Under the pieces are notes generated by a model. It was not told where the DNA came from. It worked only from the letters and a program-made list of their open reading frames with translations, and did no database searches. The position numbers and the translations under genes were made by a program. Source: Gymnopus androsaceus JB14 (lineage: Eukaryota > Basidiomycota > Agaricomycetes > Agaricales > Omphalotaceae). From it: 64,000 nucleotides of DNA. Positions 11,410 to 23,900 of this stretch are shown in pieces. The DNA lies in assembly GCA_009733575.1 (NCBI GenBank), contig ML769415.1, forward strand, positions 296,139-360,138. Direction: 5' to 3'. Within the stretch, counting starts at the first letter, position 1. Each line of letters starts with the position of its first letter.

Positions 11410-13074
11410 ATGCCCGCTGGATCTTTCTACGAGACCCAGTTAATAATACTTATAGGGTGTTGCATTTTCGCCCTTCTTGCTGAGCAAATTCTTTCCAGAA
11501 GAAAGAAAACGGCCAGAGATGCAGTAGATTCGCGGTTGGAGAACGGTGGTGTCTCAAACGCGAATTTACTCGGTAAATTAACGCGACAGTATCTTTTCGT
11601 GTATGCTATGGTTATGGGTGAGTGAATTTGAGTCCATGACTGGTGCCAGCTCATATCGTATCAGGAGCCGACTGGTTGCAGGGACCGTATTTATATTCGC
11701 TTTATCGCGAACAGTACCAGTTTCCAGAGAGACTCGTGGCCATCCTTTTCGTTGCTGGATTCTCTTCTGGAGCATTGACAGCGCCTTTAGTTGGAGCATG
11801 GGCTGACCAGTAGTTCGTATTCCTCAAACTCTGAGATACGCGACTTATCTTACTATCTTTGCAGCGGTCGAAAAAAGCTTTGCTTAGCTTTTTGCGTTAC
11901 ATATACATTGACCTGTATCTGTATCATCATGGGTCCATACGTTCCCCTCCTTTTCGTCGGCCGAGTGCTCGGTGGAATTTCCACCTCGATCCTTTTCTCC
12001 GCATTTGAATCATGGCTCATATCTTCAGCCCATTCTGCGGCACTAGCAGACTCTGATTTATCTCGAATTATGGGACGAGCCTCCTTAGTCAACGGATTCG
12101 TCGCGACAGGTGCTGGTGTGGTCAGCAATCAACTTGTGTCTTCCACACACAACTTTGGTTCTCCTTTCGCATTGAGTGGTGCTATTCTCACTCTTGCCTG
12201 GTTCGTGATAGCTGGATCATGGACAGAGAACTATGGATCCACTGGAACGGAATCGCGCGCGCAGAGTGCGGGCATCTTTCAATTGAAACGGCTGTCTGAA
12301 GCTTGGAAGATTGCTCGTCAAGGTACGTTCACATGTCTTTCAAGTTGAGCGCGTTTTTGATAGCCCTTTTAGACAAAGTATTGCTTGTTCTTGGGTTGAC
12401 CCAGACTTGCTTTGAGGGTTCTATGTATTTATTCGTATTCCTTTGGGTCCCCTCTCTGCAAGAAGCGACACATTCCATCGATGTTCTTCCTCTTGGATAC
12501 ATCTTCTCCGCATTCATGACCAGCATGATGCTTGGATCTTTGCTGTATTCAGCTATTACTTCATATGCTCTCCCTTCGAAATCATCAAGCACTGGGTCGA
12601 ACGATAGCTCATTATCACTCCACGCCAAACTGAGTAGCTTGGTCTGCGCTGTGAGTGGGCTGGCACTTGCTGCGAGTGTCTCTTCTTTCGATGAAAAAGT
12701 CCGCTTTTGGTCTTTCTGCGCATTCGAGGCTTGCGTCGGAATGTACTACCCAGTTCAAGGTATGCTTCGTGGAACATTGATTTCGAACGAACATCGGGCG
12801 ACGGTGAGATATCATCCCTAGATCTGTTTTCGATAGGTTTGTTCTTACATCTTCTGTTTTCCAGCTCTCATCGTTGTTCCGTGTCCCGTTGAACATTTTT
12901 GTCGTTGTGTCGCTCATTACGGGTGTCTCTTCTGCGCGATATGCAGTCTTATCTGCAAGCTCTGTCATGCTGGGCTTTTCTGCTATTATGACGGGCCTCA
13001 TCATTGTTAACCATGCTGACGGTCAACTAAGATCTAGAACTGTAGGTCGCCGTCCGCTACGAGGACCTCTATAA
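11410..13074 (+). CDS. major facilitator superfamily transporter, MFSD5 (molybdate-anion transporter)-like
   Basis: Integral membrane transporter; MFSD5/MOT2 proteins are linked to molybdate uptake, so a molybdate or anion role is an inference from family. I chose the ATG at 11410 (MPAGSFYETQLIILIGCCIF) because homologues begin there. Five introns are canonical. Hallmarks are FVYAMVMGADWLQGPYLYSL across the first intron, GFSSGALTAPLVGAWAD, then GRKKLCLAFCVTY, GRVLGGISTSILFSAFESW, TQTCFEGSMYLFVFLWVPSL, GYIFSAFMTSMMLGS, GMYYPVQGMLRGTLI and RVPLNIFVV. About 11-12 hydrophobic segments fit the family. The frame is intact to the TAA at 13074. Confidence 0.88.
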
Positions 13075-13391
13075 TGAGCTAATTTACATTGTTCCACAAG
13101 TAAAAAAACTCTGTCTGTAGGACAGATGCAGGAAAAACTGTGCAGATCAGTTACTGTAATTATACCCTACCCGCTCATTACATTTCTACTTACTTCTGTA
13201 ATCGCAATATCAGTCTTATTCTTATTCTCTTGCTACATAGTTTTGTTTTGTACTCAGTTCAGTCGTCTATATGTGATTCATAACAAGCAAGTTGTGTATT
13301 TCATCAAGTCATTACATCCGCCAATTAATCGATTCAACGCGCACACTGCAACGTTGGTGGTACAAAATAGTAGTAGTGGTATAACCGTCCA
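13075..13391. other. intergenic between convergent genes
   Basis: AT-rich 3' flank shared by the convergent transporter and the Ser-rich gene. It should contain both terminators. No gene is seen. Confidence 0.4.
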
Positions 13392-14039
13392 TTAAACGGT
13401 AGAACTGTCCATGCCTTCCAGCTGCCACTGCGCTATGCTGTGGAAGGCACACAACAATAAAGGAGAACCTCCCGCAGAGATCGACCTCGTCCGCGGAACC
13501 CTCCAACTAAGCTCATCCACAACCTTCTTCGTATTCCTGCGCCTCTCCGGAAGCCTTCCCGTTGTACGTCTTTGCGCAGCTGGCTGAGAGTTCCATATCG
13601 GTGACGGCGACAAAGGCTTTCGGTCACCTTCTGTCGAACGCATCTCATCAGCAGAAGCATGTGCTTTGGTATGCTGTTTGTGTTCGATTGCCTTCCTCTG
13701 TTTACGGCTAAGCACGATTTCAGGAATGGTGTCCTTCAAGTGCTCGCGGTGGTCGGGAGAAAAGACTACGAGGGGAGATTTCGAGAGCAGGAGGATATCC
13801 TGGATTGAGTAGATTGGGAGACGAGGGGATTCTAAGCGATGATCAGCTTCAAGCTCCATCTTGTCAATGAAAGAAAAGCACAAACCTATACTCGACTCAT
13901 GCTGGCTAGTAGGTGAAGCAGATCTCGGTGAAACCGAGCCTGTACTAGAAGCATCGCTGCGACTTGAGCTCCGCTTGTGTACAGGAACATACAAGCCAGA
14001 TTGAGCTGCAGCTTGAGTGTTCATGGATACAGAAGGCAT
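13392..14039 (-). CDS. Ser/Arg-rich protein of unknown function
   Basis: The start at 14039 gives MPSVSMNTQAAAQSGLYVPV, followed by the Ser-rich stretch HKRSSSRSDASSTGSVSPRS. One intron (about 13829-13890) joins HESSIE to SPRLPIYSIQDILLLSKSPL. Downstream are VFSPDHREHLKDTIPEIVLS, RKQRKAIEHKQ, RRTTGRLPERRR and ELSWRVPR. The segment YSIQDIL resembles the eIF4E-binding pattern Y-x4-L-hydrophobic with Ile for Leu, so a 4E-binding or translational role is possible but unproven. It is predicted largely disordered and basic. The frame is intact. I do not recognise a named family. Confidence 0.6.
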   Translation of the reverse strand: MPSVSMNTQAAAQSGLYVPVHKRSSSRSDASSTGSVSPRSASPTSQHESSIGLCFSFIDKMELEADHRLESPRLPIYSIQDILLLSKSPLVVFSPDHREHLKDTIPEIVLSRKQRKAIEHKQHTKAHASADEMRSTEGDRKPLSPSPIWNSQPAAQRRTTGRLPERRRNTKKVVDELSWRVPRTRSISAGGSPLLLCAFHSIAQWQLEGMDSSTV

Positions 14040-14616
14040 TGATAGAAGAGAGATCAAGGTCGAGAGTAGAAATAACCGACTCGGAAAGCTGTTAAAGGTG
14101 CTTGGAAAACTGGGGAAAAGGTAGATAGAGTGAGTGCCATTTATACACTTTTGGTTGACACCATTATGGCCAGAGCCACATTGCAAAGTACGTGGCCCTA
14201 CGGGCACAGTCGCTGAATCATAACAAGACCGTCATGGCAGTTTATCGAAGCTTCGCGAATGATCCGGAGCTTTCCACGCTTTTCCTTCGGCTTCGGGTAA
14301 TTTCGTCCTCCCCCGATCGGATTCACTAACTCACTAATAGCTGTTGACGCAACGACCGGAGGTTTATTCGCAAGTTTATTCGAGGAATCCTTCGCGATTG
14401 CACGATGTCGGAGTCCTTATGGGCACGAATGATGAATCATCCTGCAGGGACCTTTGTCAGTGTTCTTAAAGCTTGGGCCGTGAGATGACCAAGCACAATA
14501 GGCAATGAGTAGTGGTCGTATTAATATGTATATACAATAAGCATGCAGATGTAGTAAGTATAGGCTAACACGGGTGGACAGCGAGTCCTTTTAGGCAACA
14601 GCTTGAACAGGATTCC
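14040..14616. other. intergenic
   Basis: Promoter side of the Ser-rich gene and 3' flank of the MAM33 gene. No gene or repeat is recognised. Confidence 0.4.
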
Positions 14617-15753
14617 TTACGCGTCAACGAAGCCCTTGACACCCTCTAGCCATTTGACATACTCCTAAAGAAACACCGTGGGTCAATACAAGCATAATAA
14701 GAAAAAGATGTTGGATTTACCGCTTGCTCCTTGAACTCGGCGAACTCTGGGATGAACAGAGCCAGGGACTCATTGACTCCTCGCTCCTGCAAGAACTTGT
14801 CAAATTCGTCCTGAAGGCTGACATCGAGAGTGTCGAACTACGAGGAAGTATCATATCAGCAATGAACTTGGACTACATTGGAAACACGTACTTGAGGACC
14901 CATGTAGATTCCCCTGCGCTTCCAGTCGGCTTCAGCGGTCGAATGGTTAACAAGGTTGCCATCCTGGTAGTAGGCAATGTTCTCGAGAACGAATTGACCT
15001 TCTTGACACATCATGTCAATAGCTAGTGCTGCAGGTGAGTTCGACTACAATAGTAGACACATTAGAACGACAGCAGCAGATACAGCCTGGAATACACAAA
15101 CCTTGGTGATGCTTAGCGAGGCGCGAATAGGGTAGGTAGTAAGAACTTCCTCCTCTTGCGCGGCATCTTCCTCTCCTTCCTCGGAAGCTGACTCGTTGTC
15201 AAGTCCCTCATCATGCTCACCACGGACATCGACAATTGAGAAAGTCAAACGCATGCTAGATAATAATGGAGTTTAGAGCAGTTCAACAAAAGAGTCCAGT
15301 CGGGTATGTACTTTTCGTTACCAAACTTTCGTGAAAGCGTTACTTCATCGTTGTAAGGGATGTCCTCAATCTGCAAGGAGTATGTTCAGTGGTACGAGGG
15401 TATTTAACGCAGATATACTGACCTGCCATTTACCCTGAGCCTTGAACTCCCGTAAAAAGTCAGGCTCCTTGTCTGAATCCGCAACGCTTTCCTTCTCGTA
15501 TTTCAACTCTTCCGAAAGCGAATTTGAGAGGGCTACATCAGCTTTTTGATAAAAGCGTCAAACCAAAAGCCAATAATCATGGAATAACACAACACATACC
15601 AGTTCCTTGACCAAATGACCTAGCAGACGCAGAAAACGCTCTGACTTGAACTGAGGAAACGAGGCGGCTTCGAGCAGCCAAGGAGGCAGAGCGAGACGCA
15701 GCTACGCGACAAGACACGGTCGAGAGCTGACGGAGAGCACGAATTGCAGACAT
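14617..15753 (-). CDS. MAM33: mitochondrial matrix glycoprotein MAM33/p32 family
   Basis: Acidic mitochondrial matrix protein of the MAM33/p32 (C1QBP) family, a doughnut-shaped trimer linked to oxidative phosphorylation and mitoribosome assembly. The start at 15753 gives an Arg/Ser/Ala-rich mitochondrial targeting sequence (MSAIRALRQLSTVSCRVAAS). Six or so exons then carry LSEELKYEKE, DFLREFKAQGKWQIEDIPYN, DEVTLSRKFGNE, the acidic run SASEEGEEDAAQEEE, MCQEGQFVLENIAYY, RRGIYMGPQFDTLDVSLQDE and LQERGVNESLALFIPEF, ending YVKWLEGVKGFVDA-stop at 14617. Length and order match the family, and every splice is canonical with no offsets. Assignment is secure. Confidence 0.92.
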
Positions 15754-17225
15754 GAGATCGGAAAGAAAATTTTTTGAGTTGGATGCGAGGATGCAACTAA
15801 ATTGCCGCCCGTCTAGCATCAATGTCATGCCGAAAATAACCGCCGGGACCTCACATGACTTTTCTTAGCGGCAACTACGGCTACGTACGGAGTACGGAGG
15901 CAGACGGAAGCTTGGCTGGTTGGCGCCAAGGGCGGCCTCTTGCGGCCCTGGCTTGCTCTCCCCAAGTGTCAGTGTTGAACTTGGGTACTGCCACCGAAAA
16001 TCCAATCTAATCCACTCGGGAAGCAATCGGGAAGGCAAGCTCAGAAGCCCTTCGATCGATGTTCGAATTAATTGAGTGCCCTAGATAGGCTACTTGACCA
16101 AAGGGGGGAAGGAAGTACAGTACTTATCAGCTTCAGTTTCTTCGAAAGTTCGCTGATTTGATACCCCCGGATTTAAAGGACGATTCAAAAATGCCGGATT
16201 ACCGGGTCCATTTCGATGTCCTGATCAAAAAACCCATCTGCCAAAAGATGCAAGTACAAGTTCAATGCAACGCTCCATCCCAACTCCATCCTATAACCGA
16301 TTTGGTAAAGTCAAAACCTTCAAGCCCGAGGAGACTTCAGCATCAGAGCGCCCAGCGTTCGGCCAAATTCATCCCCCGATAAAAGTGCGCCCTAGACTCT
16401 ACTGAGATGAAATACAACCATTGAGGATGAATGACTCGAAGAAATAATAGATTACAGTCTGAAATATCTATGAGGGGCTGTTACAATTAAAAGTAATACA
16501 GGATGTAAATCTATCATCGAACGACAGTACATGGGAGCAAGGAGGTGTCAGGATTGTCAACAGAACGACTTGGTCTCTGTTGAACGTTTTCCCTCCACTA
16601 ATAAATTATGAGTATGTAACTCGCAAAAAACGGCCTTAACATATCCACCATCTTCACGTTCTGTCATGATCTGCTCGTCGATTGCAGAGAGCGGTTTGGC
16701 CCTGAGTCGCCCATGGAAAACGTCGGATCCAGTGCAACGCAAGCGACGGCGAAAAGACAGGTACGTGGAGAGTGGCGGACATTGAACTGGATGAAAAGAG
16801 AGATGGTAACAAGGTTGAGCGACAGACGGAGGACAAGCTGATCCAAGCAGCTGAACATTTTGAATGTCCAGATGATATAAGGCATCCAGGCGGACAATAC
16901 TAGTTCAAATCAACCCCGCTGTCTGAAACATCGCTTTGATGCGAGCGATGACATTATAATTGATGAAAGTCGCTGTAGTGTTCGTAGTGTTGATATCTGA
17001 GACGTGCGTTCCCAAGCGTAGAAATTAGAAGTAAAGATCCAACAGTGAGAAGTCAAGCAAGATCAGTGATTTGGTTGGGGTTGCTTTAGCCAATGAAATT
17101 CGCTGAAGCATCAAAAATGTGCAGAAATTCCCATTCGATGATGTTGGAGTAGCATTCCTCTACGATGCCTGGACCCTTGGCGACCAGAGCCGTTTCTATA
17201 CCGGAGAATGCTCGTCATGCAGATC
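15754..17225. other. intergenic, no recognised gene
   Basis: The MAM33 promoter side includes a GC-rich stretch near 15860-15970 with TACGGAGTACGGAGG. Short minus-strand frames at 16557-16897 lack recognisable homology and splice logic. Nothing is supported as a gene. Confidence 0.35.
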
Positions 17226-18090
17226 TCAGTAGTATCTGCGATTTCCACATGTGCACTGCAGCGCAGGGGGACAGAGACATTCGCTGTGACAGACACGTCA
17301 AACATCATCATTATCTCATTAGATGAATACGCACCCTGCGGAGTACTGGCCCTGAGATACGGGCGGAGCAGCCATCGACAATCCGTCCCAGTCAGCATAA
17401 CCAGGATCCCGGCTGTAATAATGTCCTGGGTCAGGTCCAGGGTTCAGCATGCCAGGCATCCCCGAGCTGAGACCGCCGTATGGGGATCGAACGGTTTACG
17501 GAGATATTGGGCATATGGCCCATGTGGGAGTTAGGATGCATCATACCATCGTGGAAGTTTCCGTTGGATGGGCTATAGGAATCGTAGTAATGCGTGCTCT
17601 CTACAGGAGACGAATCAGAGTATGAGCTGTGAGAGGATGAATATTGTCCATCGAAGGAAGGATACGGTTCGGATTGCGAGTTTCGTGAATGGAAGGAGGA
17701 TGAGAGAGGCGAATATCTAGGTTGGGAAGGTGCGCCAGAGGCACGCGATTTTCCGTTCATATCTGGAGCTGAAGAGGATGGATAGATGGTAGAACTCAGA
17801 GAGCCGGAACGGCTCCGTGAATCGCTAGGTGCGTTATGGGAGATGGCCACATATTCACAATGAAGCTTTCTCGTTACGCAGCGCTGACAAGGATGGTCAG
17901 GATAGCGCTTGCTAGAATCACACTGCAAAAATGGTTAGTGGCGAGCCTTCCCTGACAAAGCAGTATTCACCTTGATTTTCCGAGCGCGACAATTTGTACA
18001 CGCCATGGGATTTCTCTGATGACCAGCTTTTTTGCTGGAAGAACCTGAGGTAGCAGAAGTCGATGGGCTTTGTTGACGAGAGGGCATCAT
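17226..18090 (-). CDS. Zn2Cys6 fungal transcription factor (short form)
   Basis: Nuclear DNA-binding regulator with a GAL4-type binuclear zinc cluster. The start at 18090 gives MMPSRQQSPSTSATSGSSSK. One intron falls inside the cluster, joining MACTNCRARKIK to CDSSKRYPDHPCQRCVTRKL and then HCEY, giving all six cysteines. The remainder is Ser/Tyr/Pro-rich (SSSHSSYSDSSPVESTHYYD) and probably disordered. A one-base offset near 17489-17492 separates this from a downstream frame reading YGGLSSGMPGMLNPGPDPGH, YYSRDPGYADWDGLSMAAPP, and then an intron to CTCGNRRYY-stop at 17226. Without correction the protein ends at 17431. No middle homology domain is present. Confidence 0.75.
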
Positions 18091-19328
18091 AAGAGATTGG
18101 AGTAGAACAAAGTCAACACACACCCACTTAATATATATATCTCTGCGCAATTCCTTTTTAAGGTTCGGAGACCGTAAGAATTAATTCCAAACAAGCGTCA
18201 CTTGAAACAATTGTCAAGATGCTCAGATCATCAATGATCTAATGTACGTACTTGACGAAAACGACTCTATTGTAGTATCCTGAATTCAATACAACACCTT
18301 TTTCAAAGGAGAAGGATCATTTCATTCTGGATCAATTTGAGCGCCTGTGTAGAACATTGTACATAGCAAAGTGTTACTTACTCTTCATTAGCGACTATTA
18401 ACAGTGCAATTCAGTAGGATGCGTAGAGCAAAAGCTCCGGCCTGCGAATATGCAAGGGTAGTAAATTATCCGTTGTACATATCCGATGATGCGAGTATTC
18501 ATATTTGAATACTCAAGTAAGTATTCAAGTGAGCAAGGTACACTTTCTGGCAACTTGCTGGTTCATTCAATCGAAATCTTTGATGGTTGCGAGCTTGCGA
18601 CCGTACATTGTATGCAGTTGTTTGTACCATTTCAGGATCCTCGGCGTTTTTGGACAGTGTCCAAAAGTAATAATATTTGGGGGCAGAAGTATCATGCAGA
18701 TAGATAGAACCACGCACCAGTGCGTAACCTCTGAAACGACTGCAGTAACCATAGCCAGAGCCACGATAATCACGGTTTCGATGCTTATGTATGGGTTAGC
18801 TACCAGTCAATGGGATACATACAATAAAGTTTGACCGAAGACTTGAAGCTGTTGAACCACATCAAGATTTGGCGCATCACAAGCTGAACAGAGTAAAAAC
18901 TTTCTCACGAATGTGGCCGACGAAAGGCGCCTACTCCGACTGTCGCCCTCGGCCAATTCCGTCTAAATCGACACTTCAGTATTTTAGCATACATGGCTGC
19001 AGATGACCACTCACTCAGTTTCACAACTCCCAACCATTATATTAATGGTGCAATTTTGACCATGGCAGCTTGAGAGTCTACGACACAACATTCACGTCGA
19101 GCTCTTGATCACAAGTCGAGTGACTGTAGAGCCTAGAGCCTGGGCGCTGATCCTTGACCATATTGGATAAATTACAGGTGGTACATCATGGATCCAATGA
19201 TAATAAAAATCCAAAGGGAGAACGGGTGGAAAAACGGAGTTATTCCAGCGCTGAGGCTGAGGATAGCAAAGTGTTCGCGCAACATATACGAAGACAGACA
19301 AAGATCGAGTCATCTTGGAATAACGAGA
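18091..19328. other. intergenic, no recognised gene
   Basis: AT-rich upstream region of the Zn2Cys6 gene. Short frames near 18500-18830 on both strands lack recognisable motifs. Nothing is supported. Confidence 0.35.
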
Positions 19329-19668
19329 CAAAATCGACCGAAACGAGAGAAAATGATGTCGGCGCACCGAGAGTTTTTAGACCAACAACAGGGTCCAGAG
19401 GGCCCGGTATAAGGTCAAAAAGCACAAGGAACGCCAAAAGACAGAAATCAACAAGACAAGAGAGAAAACTGTGTCAGCGAACCCAAAGTTTTTGGACCAA
19501 CAACAGGGTCCAGAGGGCCCGGTATAAGGTCAAAAAGCACAAGGAACGCCAAAAGACAGAAATCGACAAGATGAGAGAGAAAACCGTGTCAGCGAACCCA
19601 GAGTTTTTGGACCAACAACAGGGTCCAGAGGGCCCGGTATAAGGTCAAAAAACACAAGGAACGAACAG
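19329..19668 (+). repeat. 115-bp tandem repeat, about three copies
   Basis: The segments around AGTTTTTAGACC (19372) and AGTTTTTGGACC (19487 and 19602) recur with an exact period of 115 bp. Each is followed by the same GGGTCCAGAGGGCCCGGTAT core. The first copy is the most diverged at its left end. The core contains the palindrome GGGCCC. The repeat lies just downstream of the second Zn2Cys6 gene's stop. Confidence 0.85.
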
Positions 19669-19773
19669 CAAAATCAGTATTTTTGTGCAATATTTAAGAA
19701 AACAGAAAAAGGAAGACTTTACAGCTTGGTAGAACCATAAATATATCACGAGAGAGTAGAAAAAACCATCTGG

Positions 19774-20967
19774 TCAGTCGTTCATAGCAGGAGACCTGTC
19801 ATGTTCTTTAATAGCGGCGCTATCTGTTGATGCGGCCTCGGCATCGGTTTCACCGGCATTATCATCCTTGCTCGCATCCTGGGGAATGGCAGATGGGGTC
19901 CCAGCCCGGCTGTCATTCTGAATGGTAGTACCAGCAACTTCTTCAGAACTCTTGTCAGTCGCAGATACAGTCCCAGCCTCCGCCGCCTGTGGCTGTAAAG
20001 CTGGCGGAGGAAGAGGGTGTGTACCTAGCGGAGGAAGTTGAAAGATAGCTGCTCCTGCAGGATATCCCGGGTACGGCGCGAAACCGCCAATGTAGAAAGG
20101 CATGAGTGTTGGTGTCCCAGAAGGAGCAGATCCATCTGCATTAGCCTGCGGTTCAGGGAGAGGATAGCCCGGAGGAATGTAAATAGGATAGAAGCCTTCC
20201 GGCGGAGCGAACTGAGGCACAGTAGGAACAGCAGCCGAAGTCGTAGCTGCATTTGGTGGAGGTGGAGGCGAGCTTTGAGGCCATTCTCCGCCTTCCGAAG
20301 TGGATTGCGAGGAGTTATAATCTATAGAGATTGGATAAGCTCATGAACTACATGGAGAGAGAGAAAAAAGACGAACCAAAGTTATCATCCTGAGATTTAT
20401 TCTTCCGTTTGTATGGTCCTCTCTTGATACCCTTCTTTCGCTCTTTCCGTTGACCGTCCGCACATGAATCGGCCATACCGTACTTTTTGCATCGCTCGCA
20501 AGGCCGGGTTTCGTCACAGCGTTTACAAGCAGCAGCACAATTGGTACACTGTATCGAGTTTCAGAGAAACATTCAAGGAAACACGAACGATTAACTTACT
20601 GCCATTTTCACTTGCCGTCGTTTGGGCTTCGAAGAAGCAGGCGTCGGTGGTACTACAGCAGGAGCAGCTACACAAAAGTTAATGCAAATTAGAAAAAGAG
20701 GAAGCAGAGCATACGTTGAGGAGGAGGGAAGGCATAGACCATTCCAGGAGGAGGATACAATATCGGATAAGGTAACGGAGTAGGGGCGGATCCTTCTCCT
20801 TGCTGGCCATCGGTGGCAGGAGGAGGAAATGCGAAGAAAGGAGGATATCCAGGTGGCAGAGGAGGAAAAGATCCATTAAAAGGAGGGAGTTGAATAGGAG
20901 CAGGAGCAGAAGCAGGCTCAGGTGCAGCAGCTGAATTTGTGGCCGTCTTTGGTTGTTCGGTTGTCAT
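19774..20967 (-). CDS. Zn2Cys6 transcription factor flanked by Pro-rich regions
   Basis: Nuclear regulator of a subfamily with the zinc cluster in the middle of the protein. The start at 20967 gives MTTEQPKTATNSAAAPEPAS, then a Pro-rich region (PPFNGSFPPLPPGYPPFFAF). Introns lead to PKRRQVKMACTNCAAACKRC, DETRPCERCKKYGMADSC and then DGQRKERKKGIKRGPYKRKN, a basic linker diagnostic of this subfamily. The C-terminal half is again Pro/Gly/Tyr-rich (YPIYIPPGYPLPEP) and ends acidic, stopping at 19774. Six cysteines are present and the frame is intact. The target genes cannot be inferred. It lies in tandem with another Zn2Cys6 gene, but the two share little beyond the cluster. Confidence 0.85.
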
Positions 20968-23900
20968 GTTGGCTGCAGACTGCGAGCAACTACGACTGGA
21001 AACATTGCAGAGAAGCGATATTAAAAAAATAGTATAATTGAAGGTCAATTAGAGAGTTAATTTAAATCAAAAGGCAAAATTGCTCACTCCGGTTTAAATC
21101 CTAGCGGCGCTCAGACTTTCTTCAAGTCCGCTTTCAAGCTCAGAATAGGGTTTCACAGGCTGATTTGTCACCCAATCCACTTTCCACTTCCACTACCCGC
21201 TACTTCGTCCAGTTATCGAGAAACACTGCGTAATACTGCGAAAATACTAGTAGGAAAGAATTGGAAAAGAAATGGAACTGGCAGAGAGCAGGAGCTGCAC
21301 GTGCGAAAGCACTTTACTGAACTTGGATTTCTGAACCTTATTCTCAATGGCTTCAAAGGCTGCAATCTTCCTACGCCTGCCTTTCTAGAGTAACATTCAT
21401 TGTTCTCAAGATCGGACCACAAACCCGTATGGCTCTTGAACTCTGATTTGACAAAAGATCACCTTTGCCATTGCTCAATGTATGCACGATTCTACAGACC
21501 ATTGCTGGTGCAGGTTTCAATCGTGCACTGTGAACGCAAACACAGTGAGTCTTCCTGGGTCCTGATGCCTCGTCTTTTTTTTGAACAATGACGCTACAGC
21601 GCGCACATTTCATCTGCTCTTGACACCAGAATTTTGACAAATAACATGTCAAGGCGTGGAATAAATTGACCATGGTAGAGCGCTGTATTCATCATGTCCA
21701 CATTAATGTGCGCTCTGAGTGACATCAGTGTGCAGTGTGCAGAAGGAGATGGCTTCTATATCACTTTCCAGCTCGTTGAACACGATTCCAGTGTCTGGTC
21801 GCGTCGATAGTTTGGTTCGTCCCATCATCACGCAAGCGCTGCTATAGTAATACGTCCAAGTTAGGCTTGTAACCCTGGTTTTTTTCCAGGCCAAGTGTTC
21901 CGCAAAAAAATCGTTATGTTTTATGAACTCCGCTCGTATAATCCTCAAGCCTTTAAAAGGATATCCCTTGATTTCGGGGTTTTCTGAATATGATAACCTG
22001 TGTAAGCATCTGTTTACTGCGCCGTGTCAATGGCCGCGCCGCTCAATGGCCAAAAGCCAAAGCGATGTCTTTCCATATCAAAATGAACAGAGCCAGCTTA
22101 ATGACAAAGATATGCCATCTAGAGCGCTATGACGAGCAGCAGATTCAGAATGGACTCGGTGGTATTTTGTATTAATCCCGGTCCAACTTCAAGCCAGATC
22201 TCTACGATCACCATGATCCTTTTGGTAACTAGGAAAATACCTCCCAAAATTACCTGTGATCCTGGTCGCGCAATATATCTTTAATGAGCCTCAGCTCGTG
22301 TTACACGGTTGGTGGCGCTGCAAAAAGGAGACCATACGGCCTATAATATCTGGATTTTTTGGCCGTACTCTGCCTGTCCGTGCGTTGCGGTCTCGTTAAA
22401 GGTTCATCGGGTTAGGGGGGCAACTATCACACAAGCAACTATCAGATAATGGTGTTCCGAACCTACTTGTTCTTAACCGAACTTCCGTCTTGAGGCGCAC
22501 AGAAATTTAAAACACCTGTGCACCACCAATTGACAGATGCGCACTTTTTTTCGAGGTCGGCCTCGTTGAGACCCCCGAAGCACCCCATTCCTTGGGATGA
22601 ACCACTTGACTCTCAAAATAGCAAGTCATTGAATATCTTCTATGGCGATCCCAATGTCTTCATCGCTCTTCTTGTTTTTTAAAAAATCCCAGTGACAACT
22701 ACCCTCATGTTCTCAAGAAAACTGTACATCAAGAACGGTGTCTATCTCTACTACGAGTAATGACAGTTGCGATGTTTGCAAATGAAGTTTTGGTACTATG
22801 TAGCTCTCGGAAACTTCAGGCTTGCGACCGAGATATCTGTCTTCGTTCCAATGACACTCCCATGGGTTATGGTGTTCCGCTATGGTCGATTATGCAAGCG
22901 ATGATCTTCTCCCGCGAGGCAGGCTTCCTAGTTTTAGCAGAACGCGCATACATACCGTCAGTTTGACTTGATTCTACCTGACAATTACAAGGCTTTCTTT
23001 CGAAGTACTGTATCAAGGCCAATATACGTTCGCTCTCATTCTTTAGCCACGTATGCACATAATTTATTACACCATCCTCAATGAAATAAAGATTCACAGA
23101 TTCGGCGTTGACCCTGAACATGACAAGCTGAGTTATATCTCGTGTCTTCGACGAAAGCCTTGCTTTCAGGAATATTCACCGGCGGAAAATAGAAACCATG
23201 CTTCAGCCGCCGAATGAGCTGTTCACGTCCGACTAGTTACACTTTATACACTGCTTCTGAAACGAGGACATTCCCGAGTACTGGTAGGGCTATGGACACC
23301 TGCATATACACGTCTACATTGATCGCAGACCTAGGAGTTTGCGACGTGATAATTTGGTTGCTATCCCTGGCTCAAATCCCAAACAACTAAGTAAACCCAT
23401 CTACGGAGCTTCTAAGATTAACGCTATGTGACAGAAAGCTCCTCTATGGATGGAGCCTAAAGTACATTTGGCAGGATGGCAGGAGAGTAAGCACTGGTCT
23501 GTGACCTCTCCGGCCAGTTCTCGCCATCCGGGGAAATTTATTTTGTCTTTGGGAATAATCCTTACATACCGTCAACTGGCTTCTCGAATCCAGTCTCCTT
23601 CAACACTGTATAGCGAGCTGTACGTACATCTTCACGACTTTAGATGCAAGACTTCCGTGAAGCTCCTAAGATTGACAGCTCTTGATTCCTATTCACTCAG
23701 TCCCTCCTCAACTTCAAGACCGCCAGCGAGGTACATATTTCTGTCCAGATTCGTATCAGCGCGTAAAGATCAGTGGACACTGGAATCGATCGAGTGATGT
23801 CAATGGCTGTATTGACGCTTTGAAAGAAATAGCTATCCTTGCTTTGACAATGTTTCTCTAACAGCGACTGAATACTTGACAGGATTTCGAACTTGATATA

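Noticed and set aside
16557..16897. Overlapping minus-strand frames downstream of the first Zn2Cys6 gene
   Set aside because: No homology, no consistent splice sites, and three alternative frames overlap, which is typical of non-coding sequence.
19329..19668. CRISPR-like array
   Set aside because: The repeats are contiguous 115-bp tandem units without distinct spacers, and the window is clearly eukaryotic.
21371..21673. Zinc-finger-like minus-strand frame with CARC
   Set aside because: A single Cys pair in a short isolated frame without flanking exons is not enough to support a gene.
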